Below, piece by piece: positions 7,423 to 15,750 of a stretch of 33,099 nt of DNA (positions are counted from its first letter, which is position 1; each line of letters begins with the position of its first letter). A program made the translations under genes and the position numbers. The DNA is from Paracoccus bogoriensis (lineage in GTDB: Bacteria; Pseudomonadota; Alphaproteobacteria; Rhodobacterales; Rhodobacteraceae). The stretch covers positions 1 to 33,099 of the forward strand of contig NZ_JAHYSR010000032.1 in assembly GCF_019431455.1 (NCBI RefSeq). Direction: 5' to 3'. The notes beneath the pieces are model-generated. The model was given only the letters and a program-made list of their open reading frames with translations. It was not told where the DNA came from and ran no database searches.

Positions 7423-8288
7423 TCCTCGGCTCCCTTGCGGCGATGCCTGCGATCCTCGTCGGGGACATGCGCCAGATCGGCGTCGCGGATCAGCCGCCCC
7501 TCGCCCGACAGGCAGACAAACCGCTGCCCGCGCATCCGGCCGATCAGCGTCAGACCCAATCGCTGCGCGATCTCGACGCCCCATGCCGTGAAGCCCGAGC
7601 GCGAGGCCAGAACCGGTATCCCCATCATCGCCGTCTTGATCACCATTTCGGATGTCAGGCGGCCCGTCGTGTAGAGGATCTTGTCCGACGCAGGCACGTC
7701 ATGGCGCAGCATGAAGCCCGCAACCTTGTCCACCGCGTTATGGCGGCCGACATCTTCCATATAGACCAGAACGCGGTCCTGCTGGCACAGGACCGTGCCA
7801 TGGATCGCCCCCGCGGTCAGATAAAGCGAGGGCAGGGTGTTGATGCGCCGCGCCAGGGCGTAAAGCCAACTGGTGCGGATTTCGGCTTCAGGCAGCGTCA
7901 CGCCCTCCAGCCCCTCCATCATGTCGCCGAAGACCGTGCCCACCGCGCAACCGCTGGTGCGGGTCTTCTTCTTCAGCTTTTCCTCGTAATTGCTTTGGGT
8001 CGCGGTGCGGACGACGACGGTCTCGACATCCTCGTCGTAATCGACGCCGGTCACCACGTCATCGTCACGCAGCATCCCCTGATTGCGCAGGAAGCCAAGC
8101 GCCAGATATTCCGGGTAATCGCCGATCGTCATGGCGGTGACGATCTCCTGGCTATTGAGGTAGATCGTCAGCGGGCGTTCCTCGACCACGGCAATCTCGA
8201 TCTCGGCCCCGGTCTGGTCATGCCCGCGGACCGCGCGCGTCAGGCGCGGCAGCGTCGGATCGGGCAACAAGGGGCAGGTCGGTGTCAT
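7419..8288 (-). CDS. fdhD: Formate dehydrogenase sulfurtransferase/accessory protein FdhD
   Basis: A 289-residue cytoplasmic protein that in E. coli takes sulfur from IscS and passes it to the bis-MGD cofactor of FDH. Typical text: LNSQEIVTAMTIGDYPEYLA, GFLRNQGML, TGAIHGTVLC, EDVGRHNAVDKVAGF, GRLTSEMVIK and ASRSGFTAWGVEIA. The active-site loop reads RTSGCAVG with a single cysteine (Cys114) where E. coli has CxxC; the first, essential cysteine is kept. Start ATG at 8288 has GGAAG 6 nt upstream; an upstream in-frame ATG at 8324 lacks one. It begins the fdhD-mobA-mobB-moeA set, 80 nt after the cytochrome c fusion gene. Confidence 0.95.
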   Translation of the reverse strand: MTPTCPLLPDPTLPRLTRAVRGHDQTGAEIEIAVVEERPLTIYLNSQEIVTAMTIGDYPEYLALGFLRNQGMLRDDDVVTGVDYDEDVETVVVRTATQSNYEEKLKKKTRTSGCAVGTVFGDMMEGLEGVTLPEAEIRTSWLYALARRINTLPSLYLTAGAIHGTVLCQQDRVLVYMEDVGRHNAVDKVAGFMLRHDVPASDKILYTTGRLTSEMVIKTAMMGIPVLASRSGFTAWGVEIAQRLGLTLIGRMRGQRFVCLSGEGRLIRDADLAHVPDEDRRHRRKGAEE

Positions 8289-8340
8289 GGTGCTTCCGGC
8301 ATGATGGGGGCAGGTATAGCCCACCTTGCGCGCGATGCCA

Positions 8341-8357
8341 GCCCCTGAGGCAGGGGC
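8341..8357 (-). terminator. GC stem-loop between the WD40-cytochrome c gene and fdhD
   Basis: A perfect 7-bp inverted repeat GCCCCTG/CAGGGGC with an AGG loop (on the plus strand) lies 11 nt beyond the stop of the WD40-cytochrome gene and before fdhD. It could weaken transcription between the fdh structural genes and fdhD or stabilise the upstream mRNA. There is no following U-tract, so it is not a classical intrinsic terminator. Confidence 0.35.
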
Positions 8358-8368
8358 GTCACGCGGTC

Positions 8369-9595
8369 TCAGGGGGCGAACTGCGCCAGATACTCGGCCA
8401 AGGCCGCGCGGTCCTCGGGATCGGCGATGCGCTGATCGGGCATCCGCGAACCCGGCGTATAGGCTTCGGGGCCTTGCTCGAACAGGGCGGACAGGGTCTC
8501 GGGCGTCCAGATGATCGACAGATCGCGCAGGGCCGGCGAGAAGGCATAGCCCTCGACACTGGCGATCCGGCGGCCGAACAGGCCGTGCAGGCTGGGCCCA
8601 GCGCGGGAATGATCGCCGGGGGCCAGAGAATGGCAGATGGCGCAGGCCCGCCAGACCTCGGCGCCGCGGCTGCCGTCCTGCTCGGAGCCATCAGAGACAG
8701 GCTTTGACGCGCCAAGGGGATGCCCATCGGCGAGCAAAAAGCGCTGGATGACGCCTTGCGCACCCGCGGTGAACAGCACGTCCTCGTCCAAGGCGAGCGC
8801 CCAGACCGGACCGGCCCCGCCCGGAACCTCGGCCCGAATGGTCAGAAAGGGCAGATCCAGAATCCAGACCGCGCCATCAACCGCCGCAGCCGCGACCGTG
8901 CCAGGCGCCGAGGCCACCGCAATCAGCGGACGGTCGGTCAGAAAACGCTCGGGCAGAAGCGCGCCATCGGCCGACATCAGCCGCAGGTTGCCATCGGCGA
9001 AGGGCACGGCCAGCACATCCCCGGCGCGGGCAAGGCCGTTGGGCAGACCCGGCAGATTGCCGCGCGCCACCAGCCGGTCGCCTGCGTCCCATCGGGCAAA
9101 GCGCAAATCCGCGCCGACCGAAACAAGTGTGCCGTCCGCCATGAAGGCCAGCCCCGTGACCCGCCCGTCATGCGCATCGAACGCGGTCAAGCTGCCATCG
9201 GCAAGCGCGATCCGGCCGATGCGGCCATCGCCAAAGCCCGCCGCAAGGGCGCCGTCCGCATAGGCCAGGGCCGTCACCGGTGCAGGCCCGGGCGGGGTGG
9301 CCCAGACAGGCCCATCCTGCCCCGCGCGCCACAGCGCCACACGTCCATCCTGAGCGGCGCTGGCGAACCCGTCGGGCAGCAGCGATACCGCGCTGACATT
9401 GCCGCTGTGGAAATGCTCGATCCGCGCGGCGATGCCGTCATCAGCGTGCCACAGGATGACGCGGCCGTCGAAGCCGCCCGACACGACCCGCTGCGCCCCG
9501 GCGTCAAGCGCGCTGACCGGCCCGCCATGACCGACGGGATTCTGCGCGGAGACGGGCAACGCCATCAGAACAAGAGCCAGCGCAGCAAGGCGCAT
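8369..9595 (-). CDS. Periplasmic WD40-repeat/cytochrome c fusion protein
   Basis: A 408-residue protein. Residues 1-17 are a signal peptide (MRLAALALVLMALPVSA). Repeated blades follow, each with GHGGPVSALD, VVSGGFDGRVILW or FASAAQDGRVALW style text, giving a probable WD40-type beta-propeller to about residue 300. A class I cytochrome c domain ends the protein: heme-binding CAICH at 318-322, GPSLHGLFGRR, and a likely axial methionine in SRMPDQ near 385. Export and heme attachment place it in the periplasm, where FDH works. It is the last gene of the FDH operon, starting 4 nt before... after the small membrane peptide gene with a weak ribosome site. It may carry electrons from FDH or act as an assembly factor; the propeller role is unknown. 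Confidence 0.85.
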   Translation of the reverse strand: MRLAALALVLMALPVSAQNPVGHGGPVSALDAGAQRVVSGGFDGRVILWHADDGIAARIEHFHSGNVSAVSLLPDGFASAAQDGRVALWRAGQDGPVWATPPGPAPVTALAYADGALAAGFGDGRIGRIALADGSLTAFDAHDGRVTGLAFMADGTLVSVGADLRFARWDAGDRLVARGNLPGLPNGLARAGDVLAVPFADGNLRLMSADGALLPERFLTDRPLIAVASAPGTVAAAAVDGAVWILDLPFLTIRAEVPGGAGPVWALALDEDVLFTAGAQGVIQRFLLADGHPLGASKPVSDGSEQDGSRGAEVWRACAICHSLAPGDHSRAGPSLHGLFGRRIASVEGYAFSPALRDLSIIWTPETLSALFEQGPEAYTPGSRMPDQRIADPEDRAALAEYLAQFAP

Positions 9596-9599
9596 CGCT

Positions 9600-9755
9600 T
9601 CAGTTACCCAGCAGGTTCGAGCCGGGATTGTCCACCCGCGCCCCCTCGGTCGTAAAAGCGGAATAGGCGGCGCTCTGGAAATTGGCGTTCAGGATATGGC
9701 TGGCGCCATAGGCGACAATCACGGCAAAGACGACCGCGGCGGCAAAGGCTTTCAT
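9600..9755 (-). CDS. Small membrane-anchored peptide of the formate dehydrogenase operon
   Basis: A 51-residue product: a short N-terminus (MKAF), one hydrophobic span (AAAVVFAVIVAYGASHIL) that could be a transmembrane helix or uncleaved signal, then a short polar tail ending NPGSNLLGN. The ATG at 9755 is preceded by GAGGAG, a strong ribosome site that lies over the stop of the Mrp gene. An in-frame ATG at 9782 has no such site. It is located between the Mrp ATPase and the WD40-cytochrome gene. I do not recognise a named family; placement suggests a small subunit or assembly peptide of the membrane FDH complex. Confidence 0.7.
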   Translation of the reverse strand: MKAFAAAVVFAVIVAYGASHILNANFQSAAYSAFTTEGARVDNPGSNLLGN

Positions 9756-9765
9756 CGGTTTCTCC

Positions 9766-10839
9766 TCATGGGTTGGGGCCAAGGGCCCGGCGCTCGGGGC
9801 TGAGCCCGGCCAGGATCGACCGGGCGATCCGTTGGTAGATCGCGCCCAGCACCCCGTCGGGGTCGCGCGCGGTGATGGGCTGGCCGGAATCGGAGGCAGC
9901 GCGCAGTTCCATCGTCAGGGGGACGGCACCAAGGAAAGGCACACGCAACCGCGCGGCTTCGGCCTGCGCGCCGCCCTCGCCAAAGATCGCGTGCCGGCTG
10001 CCGCAATCAGGGCAGATGAAATGTGCCATGTTCTCGACGATGCCCAGGATCGGCACATCGACCTTGCGGAACATGGCGATGCCGCGCCGAGCGTCGATCA
10101 GCGACAGATCCTGGGGCGTGGACACGATCACCGCGCCCGACAGACGCGTCCCCTGCGCCAGCGCAAGCTGCGCGTCGCCGGTGCCGGGGGGCATGTCCAC
10201 CAGCAACACGTCCAGTGCGCCCCATTCAACATCGGCCATCATCTGCGTGATCGCCGACATGACCATCGGCCCGCGCCAGACCATCGCGGTTTCCGCATCC
10301 ACCAGAACGCCCATCGACATGGCGCGCAGACCGTAAGCCTGCATCGGCCGCAGCTTGCGCCCCTCGGCTGCGGGCTTGCCATGCAGGCCCAGCAGCGTGG
10401 GCAGGCTGGGGCCGTAGATATCAGCGTCTAGGACACCCACCTTCAGCCCCTGCGCCGCCATGCCAAGGGCCAGATTGACCGTGGTCGTGGACTTGCCCAC
10501 ACCGCCCTTGCCCGAAGCCACGGCGATCACATGGCGCACCCGCGCCAGAGGGTCGTTCTTGGACGCGGGCCGGGCATCCAGTTTTGGGGGGGCGGGTGTT
10601 TCGGCGGTCAGCACCACAAAGGCGCTGGTGATCCCCGGAACGGCGCGCAGTCGCGCCTCGGCCTGATCACGCAGCGCGGCCAGCGACGGCGCCTCGGCCG
10701 GGCTGGTCTGGATGGACAGGTTCACGCGGTTTCCAACAACACCCAGAACGATTCGGCCCGAGTCCAGCAGGTCGGTTCCGTCAGGCAGGAACAGACCCGC
10801 CAACGCATTGCGCAGCATGTCGTCGCTGAGTTCGGCCAT
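9766..10839 (-). CDS. Mrp/NBP35-family Fe-S carrier P-loop ATPase
   Basis: A 357-residue protein. Residues 1-80 form the MIP18/DUF59-like N-terminal domain. The deviant Walker A SGKGGVGKST is at about 109-118, followed by GVLDADIYGPSLP, the WRGPMVMSAITQM segment, VDMPPGTGDAQL, and ENMAHFICPDCG with the CxxC that holds a bridging [4Fe-4S] cluster in Mrp/ApbC proteins. The start at 10839 has AGGAA 7 nt upstream. The family loads Fe-S clusters on target proteins. Its location directly after the cytochrome b subunit gene suggests a copy dedicated to the Fe-S-rich FDH; whether it is the only Mrp in the genome cannot be told here. Confidence 0.92.
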   Translation of the reverse strand: MAELSDDMLRNALAGLFLPDGTDLLDSGRIVLGVVGNRVNLSIQTSPAEAPSLAALRDQAEARLRAVPGITSAFVVLTAETPAPPKLDARPASKNDPLARVRHVIAVASGKGGVGKSTTTVNLALGMAAQGLKVGVLDADIYGPSLPTLLGLHGKPAAEGRKLRPMQAYGLRAMSMGVLVDAETAMVWRGPMVMSAITQMMADVEWGALDVLLVDMPPGTGDAQLALAQGTRLSGAVIVSTPQDLSLIDARRGIAMFRKVDVPILGIVENMAHFICPDCGSRHAIFGEGGAQAEAARLRVPFLGAVPLTMELRAASDSGQPITARDPDGVLGAIYQRIARSILAGLSPERRALGPNP

Positions 10840-10907
10840 ATCGGGTTCCTGCGGTGTGAACGCGCCCCGCCCAGCCGGGCCGAGCGCGTCAGGCATGTCT
10901 CAGGGCA

Positions 10908-11894
10908 TCACTCGGCGGGATGCGCCTTGGGATGACCCGCTGCGCCCGTCTCGCCCTTGATCTCTTCGACCCACAGCGAATGATGCTCGCGCGCCCAGTT
11001 CTCATCGACCTCGCCCGAGCCCATGGCGTCGAAGGCGCCCTCCATCCCGACCGAGCCGATATAGATATGCGCGATGATGACCGCCGTCAGGCCGGCGGCG
11101 GTCAGGGCATGGATCGTCTGATAGAGCTGCCAGTCCGCAGGCGTCCCGGCCTGCGCGGGGAACAGCATCATGATCCCCGTGAAGGACAGCGCCGCTCCGC
11201 CCAGGATGACAGACCAGAAGATCAGCTTCTGCCCGGCATTGAACTTTCTGGCGGGCGGGTGAACACCCTTTTTCAGAAGCCCGCCGCCCTGCTTGATCCA
11301 CTGCCAGTCCACGGCGTTCGGAATGTTGTGGACGGCCCAGAGCAGCAGGACGAGCACCAGGGCAATCATGAAGGGCCAGGCCAGGAAATTATGGGCAAGC
11401 TTGCCCCAGGCGGACAGCGTGCCAAAGGCGTCGGCCCCGATCAGGGGCAGGATCAGCCAGCGACCGACCACGATGTTCAGGCCGGTCAGCGCCAGGATGA
11501 TGAAGGTGCTGGCCAGCGTCCAATGCGCAAAGCGCTCTAGCGCGTTGAAGCGCAGGATGGTGCGGCCCGACAGACCTGAATCGACCCGAATCCTGCCACG
11601 GACCAGGTAGAACAGCGCCAGCAGAACGATGATCGCCACGATCGGCCCGACGACCAGAAGATGCAGCGTCTCGGCCTGAAGGGCAGCCCAGGACTTGTTT
11701 TCGGGCTTGATCAGATAGGCTGCGGCCGCATCGGGAATGGTGACCCGACCAACGACAGGGGCAGTGCCCAGGCTTTCGAACAGCTGGTCCTCGGTCACTG
11801 AACTGGCCGTCGGATTGACCTGCGCTATGACCGGACCGGACAGGCCGACGGCCAGGGACAGCACGGCAAGGAAGCGGGTGAGAAGATTACTCAT
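10908..11894 (-). CDS. Formate dehydrogenase gamma subunit (membrane cytochrome b)
   Basis: A 328-residue membrane protein, FdoI/FdnI-like. Residues 1-24 resemble a signal peptide (LAVLSLAVGLSGPVIAQ), followed by a soluble stretch and then at least five hydrophobic spans: LHLLVVGPIVAIIVLLALFY, WTLASTFIILALTGLNIV, WPFMIALVLVLLLWAV, FWSVILGGAALSFTGIMMLF and LTAAGLTAVIIAHIYIG. Likely heme b histidines are in RFAHWT, LAHNF and HIYIGS. FGT/EGAF and the tail EVDENWAREHHSLWVEE are typical of formate dehydrogenase gamma subunits. It anchors the periplasmic alpha and beta subunits and passes electrons to quinone. The N-terminal extension before the first span is longer than in E. coli FdnI. Start ATG at 11894 follows GAGGAG, 11 nt after the beta gene. 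Confidence 0.93.
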   Translation of the reverse strand: MSNLLTRFLAVLSLAVGLSGPVIAQVNPTASSVTEDQLFESLGTAPVVGRVTIPDAAAAYLIKPENKSWAALQAETLHLLVVGPIVAIIVLLALFYLVRGRIRVDSGLSGRTILRFNALERFAHWTLASTFIILALTGLNIVVGRWLILPLIGADAFGTLSAWGKLAHNFLAWPFMIALVLVLLLWAVHNIPNAVDWQWIKQGGGLLKKGVHPPARKFNAGQKLIFWSVILGGAALSFTGIMMLFPAQAGTPADWQLYQTIHALTAAGLTAVIIAHIYIGSVGMEGAFDAMGSGEVDENWAREHHSLWVEEIKGETGAAGHPKAHPAE

Positions 11895-11905
11895 CGGTTT
11901 TCTCC

Positions 11906-12502
11906 TCAGACCGATACGGTTTCGCCATATGCCGTGCGCCAACCCCAAGCGCCCGAGCCGTAGCCGCGCGTCACGACGCGTTCGCGGTAGATTTCGGCGA
12001 TGATGTCGCCGTCGCCCGCCAGAAGAGCCTTGGTCGAGCACATCTCGGCGCAGAGCGGCAGCTTGCCCTCGGCCAGACGGTTCGCGCCATATTTGACGTA
12101 TTCCGCCTGGCTGTGATCGGCCTCGGGACCGCCCGAGCAATAGGTGCACTTGTCCATCTTGCCGCGCGTTCCGAAATTCGCGGTCTGCGGGTATTGGGGG
12201 GCACCGAAGGGGCAGGCAAAGCTGCAATAGCCGCAGCCGATGCAGGTGTCCTTGTTGTGCAGGACAACACCATCGGCGGTGGTGTAGAAGCAGTTCACCG
12301 GGCAGACCGAGGCGCAGGGTGCGTCCGTGCAATGCATGCAGGCCATCGAAACCGAACGCTCGCCCGGCAGACCGTCATTGATGGTGACGACCCGGCGGCG
12401 GTTGATGCCCCAAGGCACCTCGTGTTCGTTCTTGCAGGCCGTGACGCAGGCGTTGCACTCGATGCAGCGGTCAGCGTCGCAAAGGAATTTCATTCGTGCC
12501 AT
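11906..12502 (-). CDS. fdh3B: Formate dehydrogenase beta subunit (four [4Fe-4S] clusters), FDH3 type
   Basis: A 198-residue electron-transfer subunit. Cysteine motifs in order: CIECNACVTAC from residue 13, CMHCTDAPCASVC, CIGCGYCSFACPFG, and the pair CTYC with CAEMC, enough for four [4Fe-4S] clusters. NEHEVPWGINRRRVV is family text. It moves electrons from the alpha subunit to cytochrome b. The protein lacks the C-terminal transmembrane helix of E. coli FdnH. The start at 12502 is chosen because GGAGG lies just upstream; an ATG at 12511 sits against that site and another at 12493 is also possible. It lies 15 nt after the alpha gene. Confidence 0.94.
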   Translation of the reverse strand: MARMKFLCDADRCIECNACVTACKNEHEVPWGINRRRVVTINDGLPGERSVSMACMHCTDAPCASVCPVNCFYTTADGVVLHNKDTCIGCGYCSFACPFGAPQYPQTANFGTRGKMDKCTYCSGGPEADHSQAEYVKYGANRLAEGKLPLCAEMCSTKALLAGDGDIIAEIYRERVVTRGYGSGAWGWRTAYGETVSV

Positions 12503-12517
12503 ATCCTGCATCCTCCC

Positions 12518-15478
12518 TTATGCAGCCGCGATCTGGCAAAGTGTGACCTTGCCCTCGTGCATACCGGTCACGGGGTCATAACCGTAGGTGGTGATGACGT
12601 TGACCGATTCGCCCAGCACGATCGGGTCCGTGCCCTGCGGATAATTCCCCCTTTGATCGACGCCCTGGAACCAGCCCGCAAAATGGAAGGGCATGAAGGC
12701 CACGCCCTTGCCCACCCGCTCTGTGACCAGGGCCTTCACCCGAGCCTTCGAGCCGCCCTCGGCGCCCGTTACCCAGACCCAGCCCCCATCGACGATGCCG
12801 CGCGCGGCCGCATCCTCGGGGTTGATCTCGACGAACATGTCCTGTTGCAATTCGGCAAGCCACGGGTTCGAGCGGGTCTCTTCGCCGCCGCCTTCGTATT
12901 CGACCAGCCGCCCCGAGGTCAGGATCAGCGGGAAGCTCTCGTGGACGTTGTTGGCCAGGTTCGCCTCTTGCACGGTCTTGCCGATGTTCGGCATCCTCTG
13001 CTGTCGGCCGTTTTCGCGGGTCGGGTATTCGGCGACCAGATCGGGGCGCGGCGAATAGAGAGGCTCGCGGTGCACCGGGATCGGGTCGGGCAGGTTCCAC
13101 GCCACCGCGCGGGCCTTGCCGTTGCCAAAGGGCACGCAGCCATGTTTCAGCGCGACACGCTGGATGCCGCCCGAAAGATCGGTGGACCAGGACACCGCGC
13201 CCGGATCGTCACCACCGATCTGCATGATCGTCGCGCGTTCCTCAGCGGTCAGGTCGCTGTCCCAGCCCAGTTGTTCAAGCAGGGCAAAGGTGAATTCGGG
13301 ATAACCGTCCTGGATCTCGGAGCCGCGCGGCCAGCTGCCCTCGGCCAGAAGGGTCTGGCCCTCGTGTTCAAGCCCGAAGCGCGGACGGAAGGCGCCACCG
13401 CCCTCCATCGGGTGCAGGTTGGTATTGTAAAGGATATGCGTCCCCGGATGGCGCAATTCCGGCGTTCCCCAACAGGGCCAGGGCAAGCCGTAATAATCGC
13501 CGCGGATTTCCTCGGGCGCATCTGGCAGGGCGCGCAGGGTGATCAGGTCGAACTTGTCCTGATTGGCCATATGCGCCTTGAGGCGTTCGGGCGATTGCCC
13601 CGTATAGCCGGTGGACCAGCCGCCGCGGTTGATCTCTCGCAGGATGGATTCCGGCGTGGGCTCCATCCCGAACTTGCCCTGCACCATCTCGAAGTTCTTG
13701 AACATCTCGTCGGCAAAGCCGAGACGCCGCGACAGGGCATAGATGACGGCATAATCATTGTCGGATTCGAAGATCGGATCGACGATCTTTTCGCCCCACT
13801 GAACCGACCGGTTCGACGCCGTGCGCGAACCCGAACATTCGAACTGCGTGCAGATCGGCAGCAGATAGGTGTTGTCCGTGCGCGAGTGCAGCGCGGCAAA
13901 GGTGGTCGGATGCGGGTCGGCCACGACCAGCAGGTCCAGCGCATCCATGCCCCGCTGCGCGTCCTGCATTCGAGGAACGGTGTTGCCGCCGTGCCCGAAG
14001 ACGATCATCGCCTTGATATTGTCCTGCTGGTCGATTTCATCCGTGTCGATCGTCACGGCGTCGAACCAGCGGGTCGAGGTGATGCCCGGCACTTCCATGT
14101 TCTGTTCGGGTGTGCGCGCCTCGCGACCACCCTTGGCAGGCACGGCGTCGAAACGGCTGACGAAATATTCGTAGGGCACATCCCAGACGCGGGCCCAGTG
14201 CTTCCAGGCACCGGCGCCCAGACCATAGTAGCAAGGCAGGTTGCCCACATCCAGGCCGAAATCGGTCGCGCCCTGCACGTTGCAATGCCCGCGAAAGATG
14301 TTGGCGCCGTTGCCTTCGGCGCCGACATTACCCGTCGCCAGAAGCAGGATGTTGTAGGCACGCACATTCGCCGTGCCGACCGTGTGCTGCGTGCCGCCCA
14401 TGCACCAGATGAAGGTCGAGGGGCGTTCCTTGGCGAATTTCTCGGCCACGCGCTTCAGCGTCTGGCCATCGACCCCGGAGATACGCTCGACCACATCGGG
14501 CGGATAGGCGCGAACGGCCTCGCGGACCTGATCCATGCCCCAGACACGCTGGGCGATGTATTCCCGGTCCTCCCAGCCATTCTCGAAGATATGCCACAGC
14601 ATCCCGTGGATGACCGCGATGTCGGTGCCGGGACGGAAACGCACATATTCGGTGGCATGAGCCGCCGTGCGGGTAAAGCGCGGATCAAGGACAATGACAT
14701 TGGCGCGCTGCGTCTCCTTGCCCTCGAGGATGTGCTGCAACGAGACGGGATGCGCCTCGGCCGCGTTCGAGCCCATGAACACGACAGTCTTTGCGTTGCG
14801 GATGTCGTTGTAGCTGTTGGTCTGCGCGCCGTAGCCCCAGGTGTTGGCCACGCCCGCGACCGTGGTCGAGTGGCAGATGCGCGCCTGATGATCCACGTTG
14901 TTCGTGCCCCAGAAGGCCGCGAACTTGCGGAAGAGATAGGCCCCTTCGTTCGAGAACTTGGCCGAGCCGAGGAAATAGACCGAATCAGCGCCCGAACGGC
15001 CCCGGATTTCGGTCATCTTCTCGGCGATCTCGTCCAGCGCCTGGTCCCAGCTGATGCGCTGCCATTCGCCGCCGACCTTCTTCATCGGATACTTGACCCG
15101 ACGATCGCCATGGACCAGCTCGCGCACCGAGGCACCCTTGGCACAATGCGTGCCGCGGTTGATCGGGCTGCCATAGGCCGGTTCCTGACCGACCCAGACA
15201 CCGTTCTGCACCTCGGCCTTGACCGTGCAGCCGACCGAACAATGGGTGCACATGTTGGTCCTGATCTCGACGGGCTGCGACAGGTCGGTGAAGCCCGACG
15301 CCTCGACCCGGCGGGTCATGCCCGCGCCAAGCGTGCCAAGCGCGGCAAGTCCGCCCACCGACAGGCCTGAGGCCCGCAGGAAGCTGCGGCGGTCAAGGGG
15401 CTTGGCCGCGACCGATGCCGCCAGTTGCGACAGACGGCCCGTGGCTGCCGTTTCACGATTTCTGCGTTTGGTCAGCAT
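12518..15478 (-). CDS. fdhA: Formate dehydrogenase alpha (catalytic) subunit, Mo/W-bis-MGD, Tat-exported
   Basis: A 986-residue catalytic subunit oxidising formate to CO2. A twin-arginine signal DRRSFLRASGLSVGG begins at residue 29. One [4Fe-4S] cluster is held by C77, C80, C84 (CTHCSVGC) and C112, followed by K114. The metal ligand is Cys202 in ARICHS, where E. coli FdnG has selenocysteine; His203 is the conserved partner. MGSNAAEAHP and the C-terminal molydopterin-binding beta-barrel (LILTSGRLVEYEGGGEETRS, MFVEINPEDA) are clear. The tup transporter next door hints at tungsten use, but sequence does not prove it. ATG at 15478 is used, with GGGGGA upstream and a TGATG junction with the preceding gene; a GTG at 15481 is the alternative. 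Confidence 0.96.
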   Translation of the reverse strand: MLTKRRNRETAATGRLSQLAASVAAKPLDRRSFLRASGLSVGGLAALGTLGAGMTRRVEASGFTDLSQPVEIRTNMCTHCSVGCTVKAEVQNGVWVGQEPAYGSPINRGTHCAKGASVRELVHGDRRVKYPMKKVGGEWQRISWDQALDEIAEKMTEIRGRSGADSVYFLGSAKFSNEGAYLFRKFAAFWGTNNVDHQARICHSTTVAGVANTWGYGAQTNSYNDIRNAKTVVFMGSNAAEAHPVSLQHILEGKETQRANVIVLDPRFTRTAAHATEYVRFRPGTDIAVIHGMLWHIFENGWEDREYIAQRVWGMDQVREAVRAYPPDVVERISGVDGQTLKRVAEKFAKERPSTFIWCMGGTQHTVGTANVRAYNILLLATGNVGAEGNGANIFRGHCNVQGATDFGLDVGNLPCYYGLGAGAWKHWARVWDVPYEYFVSRFDAVPAKGGREARTPEQNMEVPGITSTRWFDAVTIDTDEIDQQDNIKAMIVFGHGGNTVPRMQDAQRGMDALDLLVVADPHPTTFAALHSRTDNTYLLPICTQFECSGSRTASNRSVQWGEKIVDPIFESDNDYAVIYALSRRLGFADEMFKNFEMVQGKFGMEPTPESILREINRGGWSTGYTGQSPERLKAHMANQDKFDLITLRALPDAPEEIRGDYYGLPWPCWGTPELRHPGTHILYNTNLHPMEGGGAFRPRFGLEHEGQTLLAEGSWPRGSEIQDGYPEFTFALLEQLGWDSDLTAEERATIMQIGGDDPGAVSWSTDLSGGIQRVALKHGCVPFGNGKARAVAWNLPDPIPVHREPLYSPRPDLVAEYPTRENGRQQRMPNIGKTVQEANLANNVHESFPLILTSGRLVEYEGGGEETRSNPWLAELQQDMFVEINPEDAAARGIVDGGWVWVTGAEGGSKARVKALVTERVGKGVAFMPFHFAGWFQGVDQRGNYPQGTDPIVLGESVNVITTYGYDPVTGMHEGKVTLCQIAAA

Positions 15479-15693
15479 CACTTGTCCCCCCGGGGATAGT
15501 AGCGGTTGGTGCGGTAATAGGTCTCGACATGGGGGGTTTTTCGATAACGCGCCCGCGTGCGCTCATCGCCGGTTTCCGCGAAGGCCGGCATCGCCGATCC
15601 CGCACCCAGGGCCGTTGCGGCCGCCCCTGTGGCCGCGACCCCGAAAAAGGCACGACGGTTCAACGACGAGCCCTTGGTCTTGTCCTTGGTCAT
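15478..15693 (-). CDS. Formate dehydrogenase region Tat-signal peptide protein
   Basis: A 71-residue protein with a twin-arginine motif NRRAFFGVAATGAAATALG, then a likely cleavage after PAFA and a short basic, tyrosine-rich tail (HVETYYRTNRYYPRGDK). Tiny Tat-signal proteins of this kind lie just upstream of FDH alpha genes in many proteobacteria (the formate_TAT family, TIGR02811). The role is not established; assisting Tat targeting or assembly of FDH is inference. The ATG at 15693 is preceded by a strong GGGAGGGG. Its TGA overlaps the alpha start. Confidence 0.85.
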   Translation of the reverse strand: MTKDKTKGSSLNRRAFFGVAATGAAATALGAGSAMPAFAETGDERTRARYRKTPHVETYYRTNRYYPRGDK

Positions 15694-15750
15694 CTCTTTC
15701 CCCTCCCTGGCGCGGGTCAGGCCACCCTGCGCGAATCATGATTTCCAACC

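Noticed and set aside
12113..12273. Possible selenocysteine use in the FDH locus
   Set aside because: The FDH alpha active site is encoded by an ordinary cysteine codon (Cys202) and no in-frame TGA interrupts the gene.
12113..15370. A 1085-codon plus-strand open frame opposite the FDH alpha and beta genes
   Set aside because: It is antisense to two certain genes, has no family text and is His/Arg/Asp-rich as expected from a high-GC complement.
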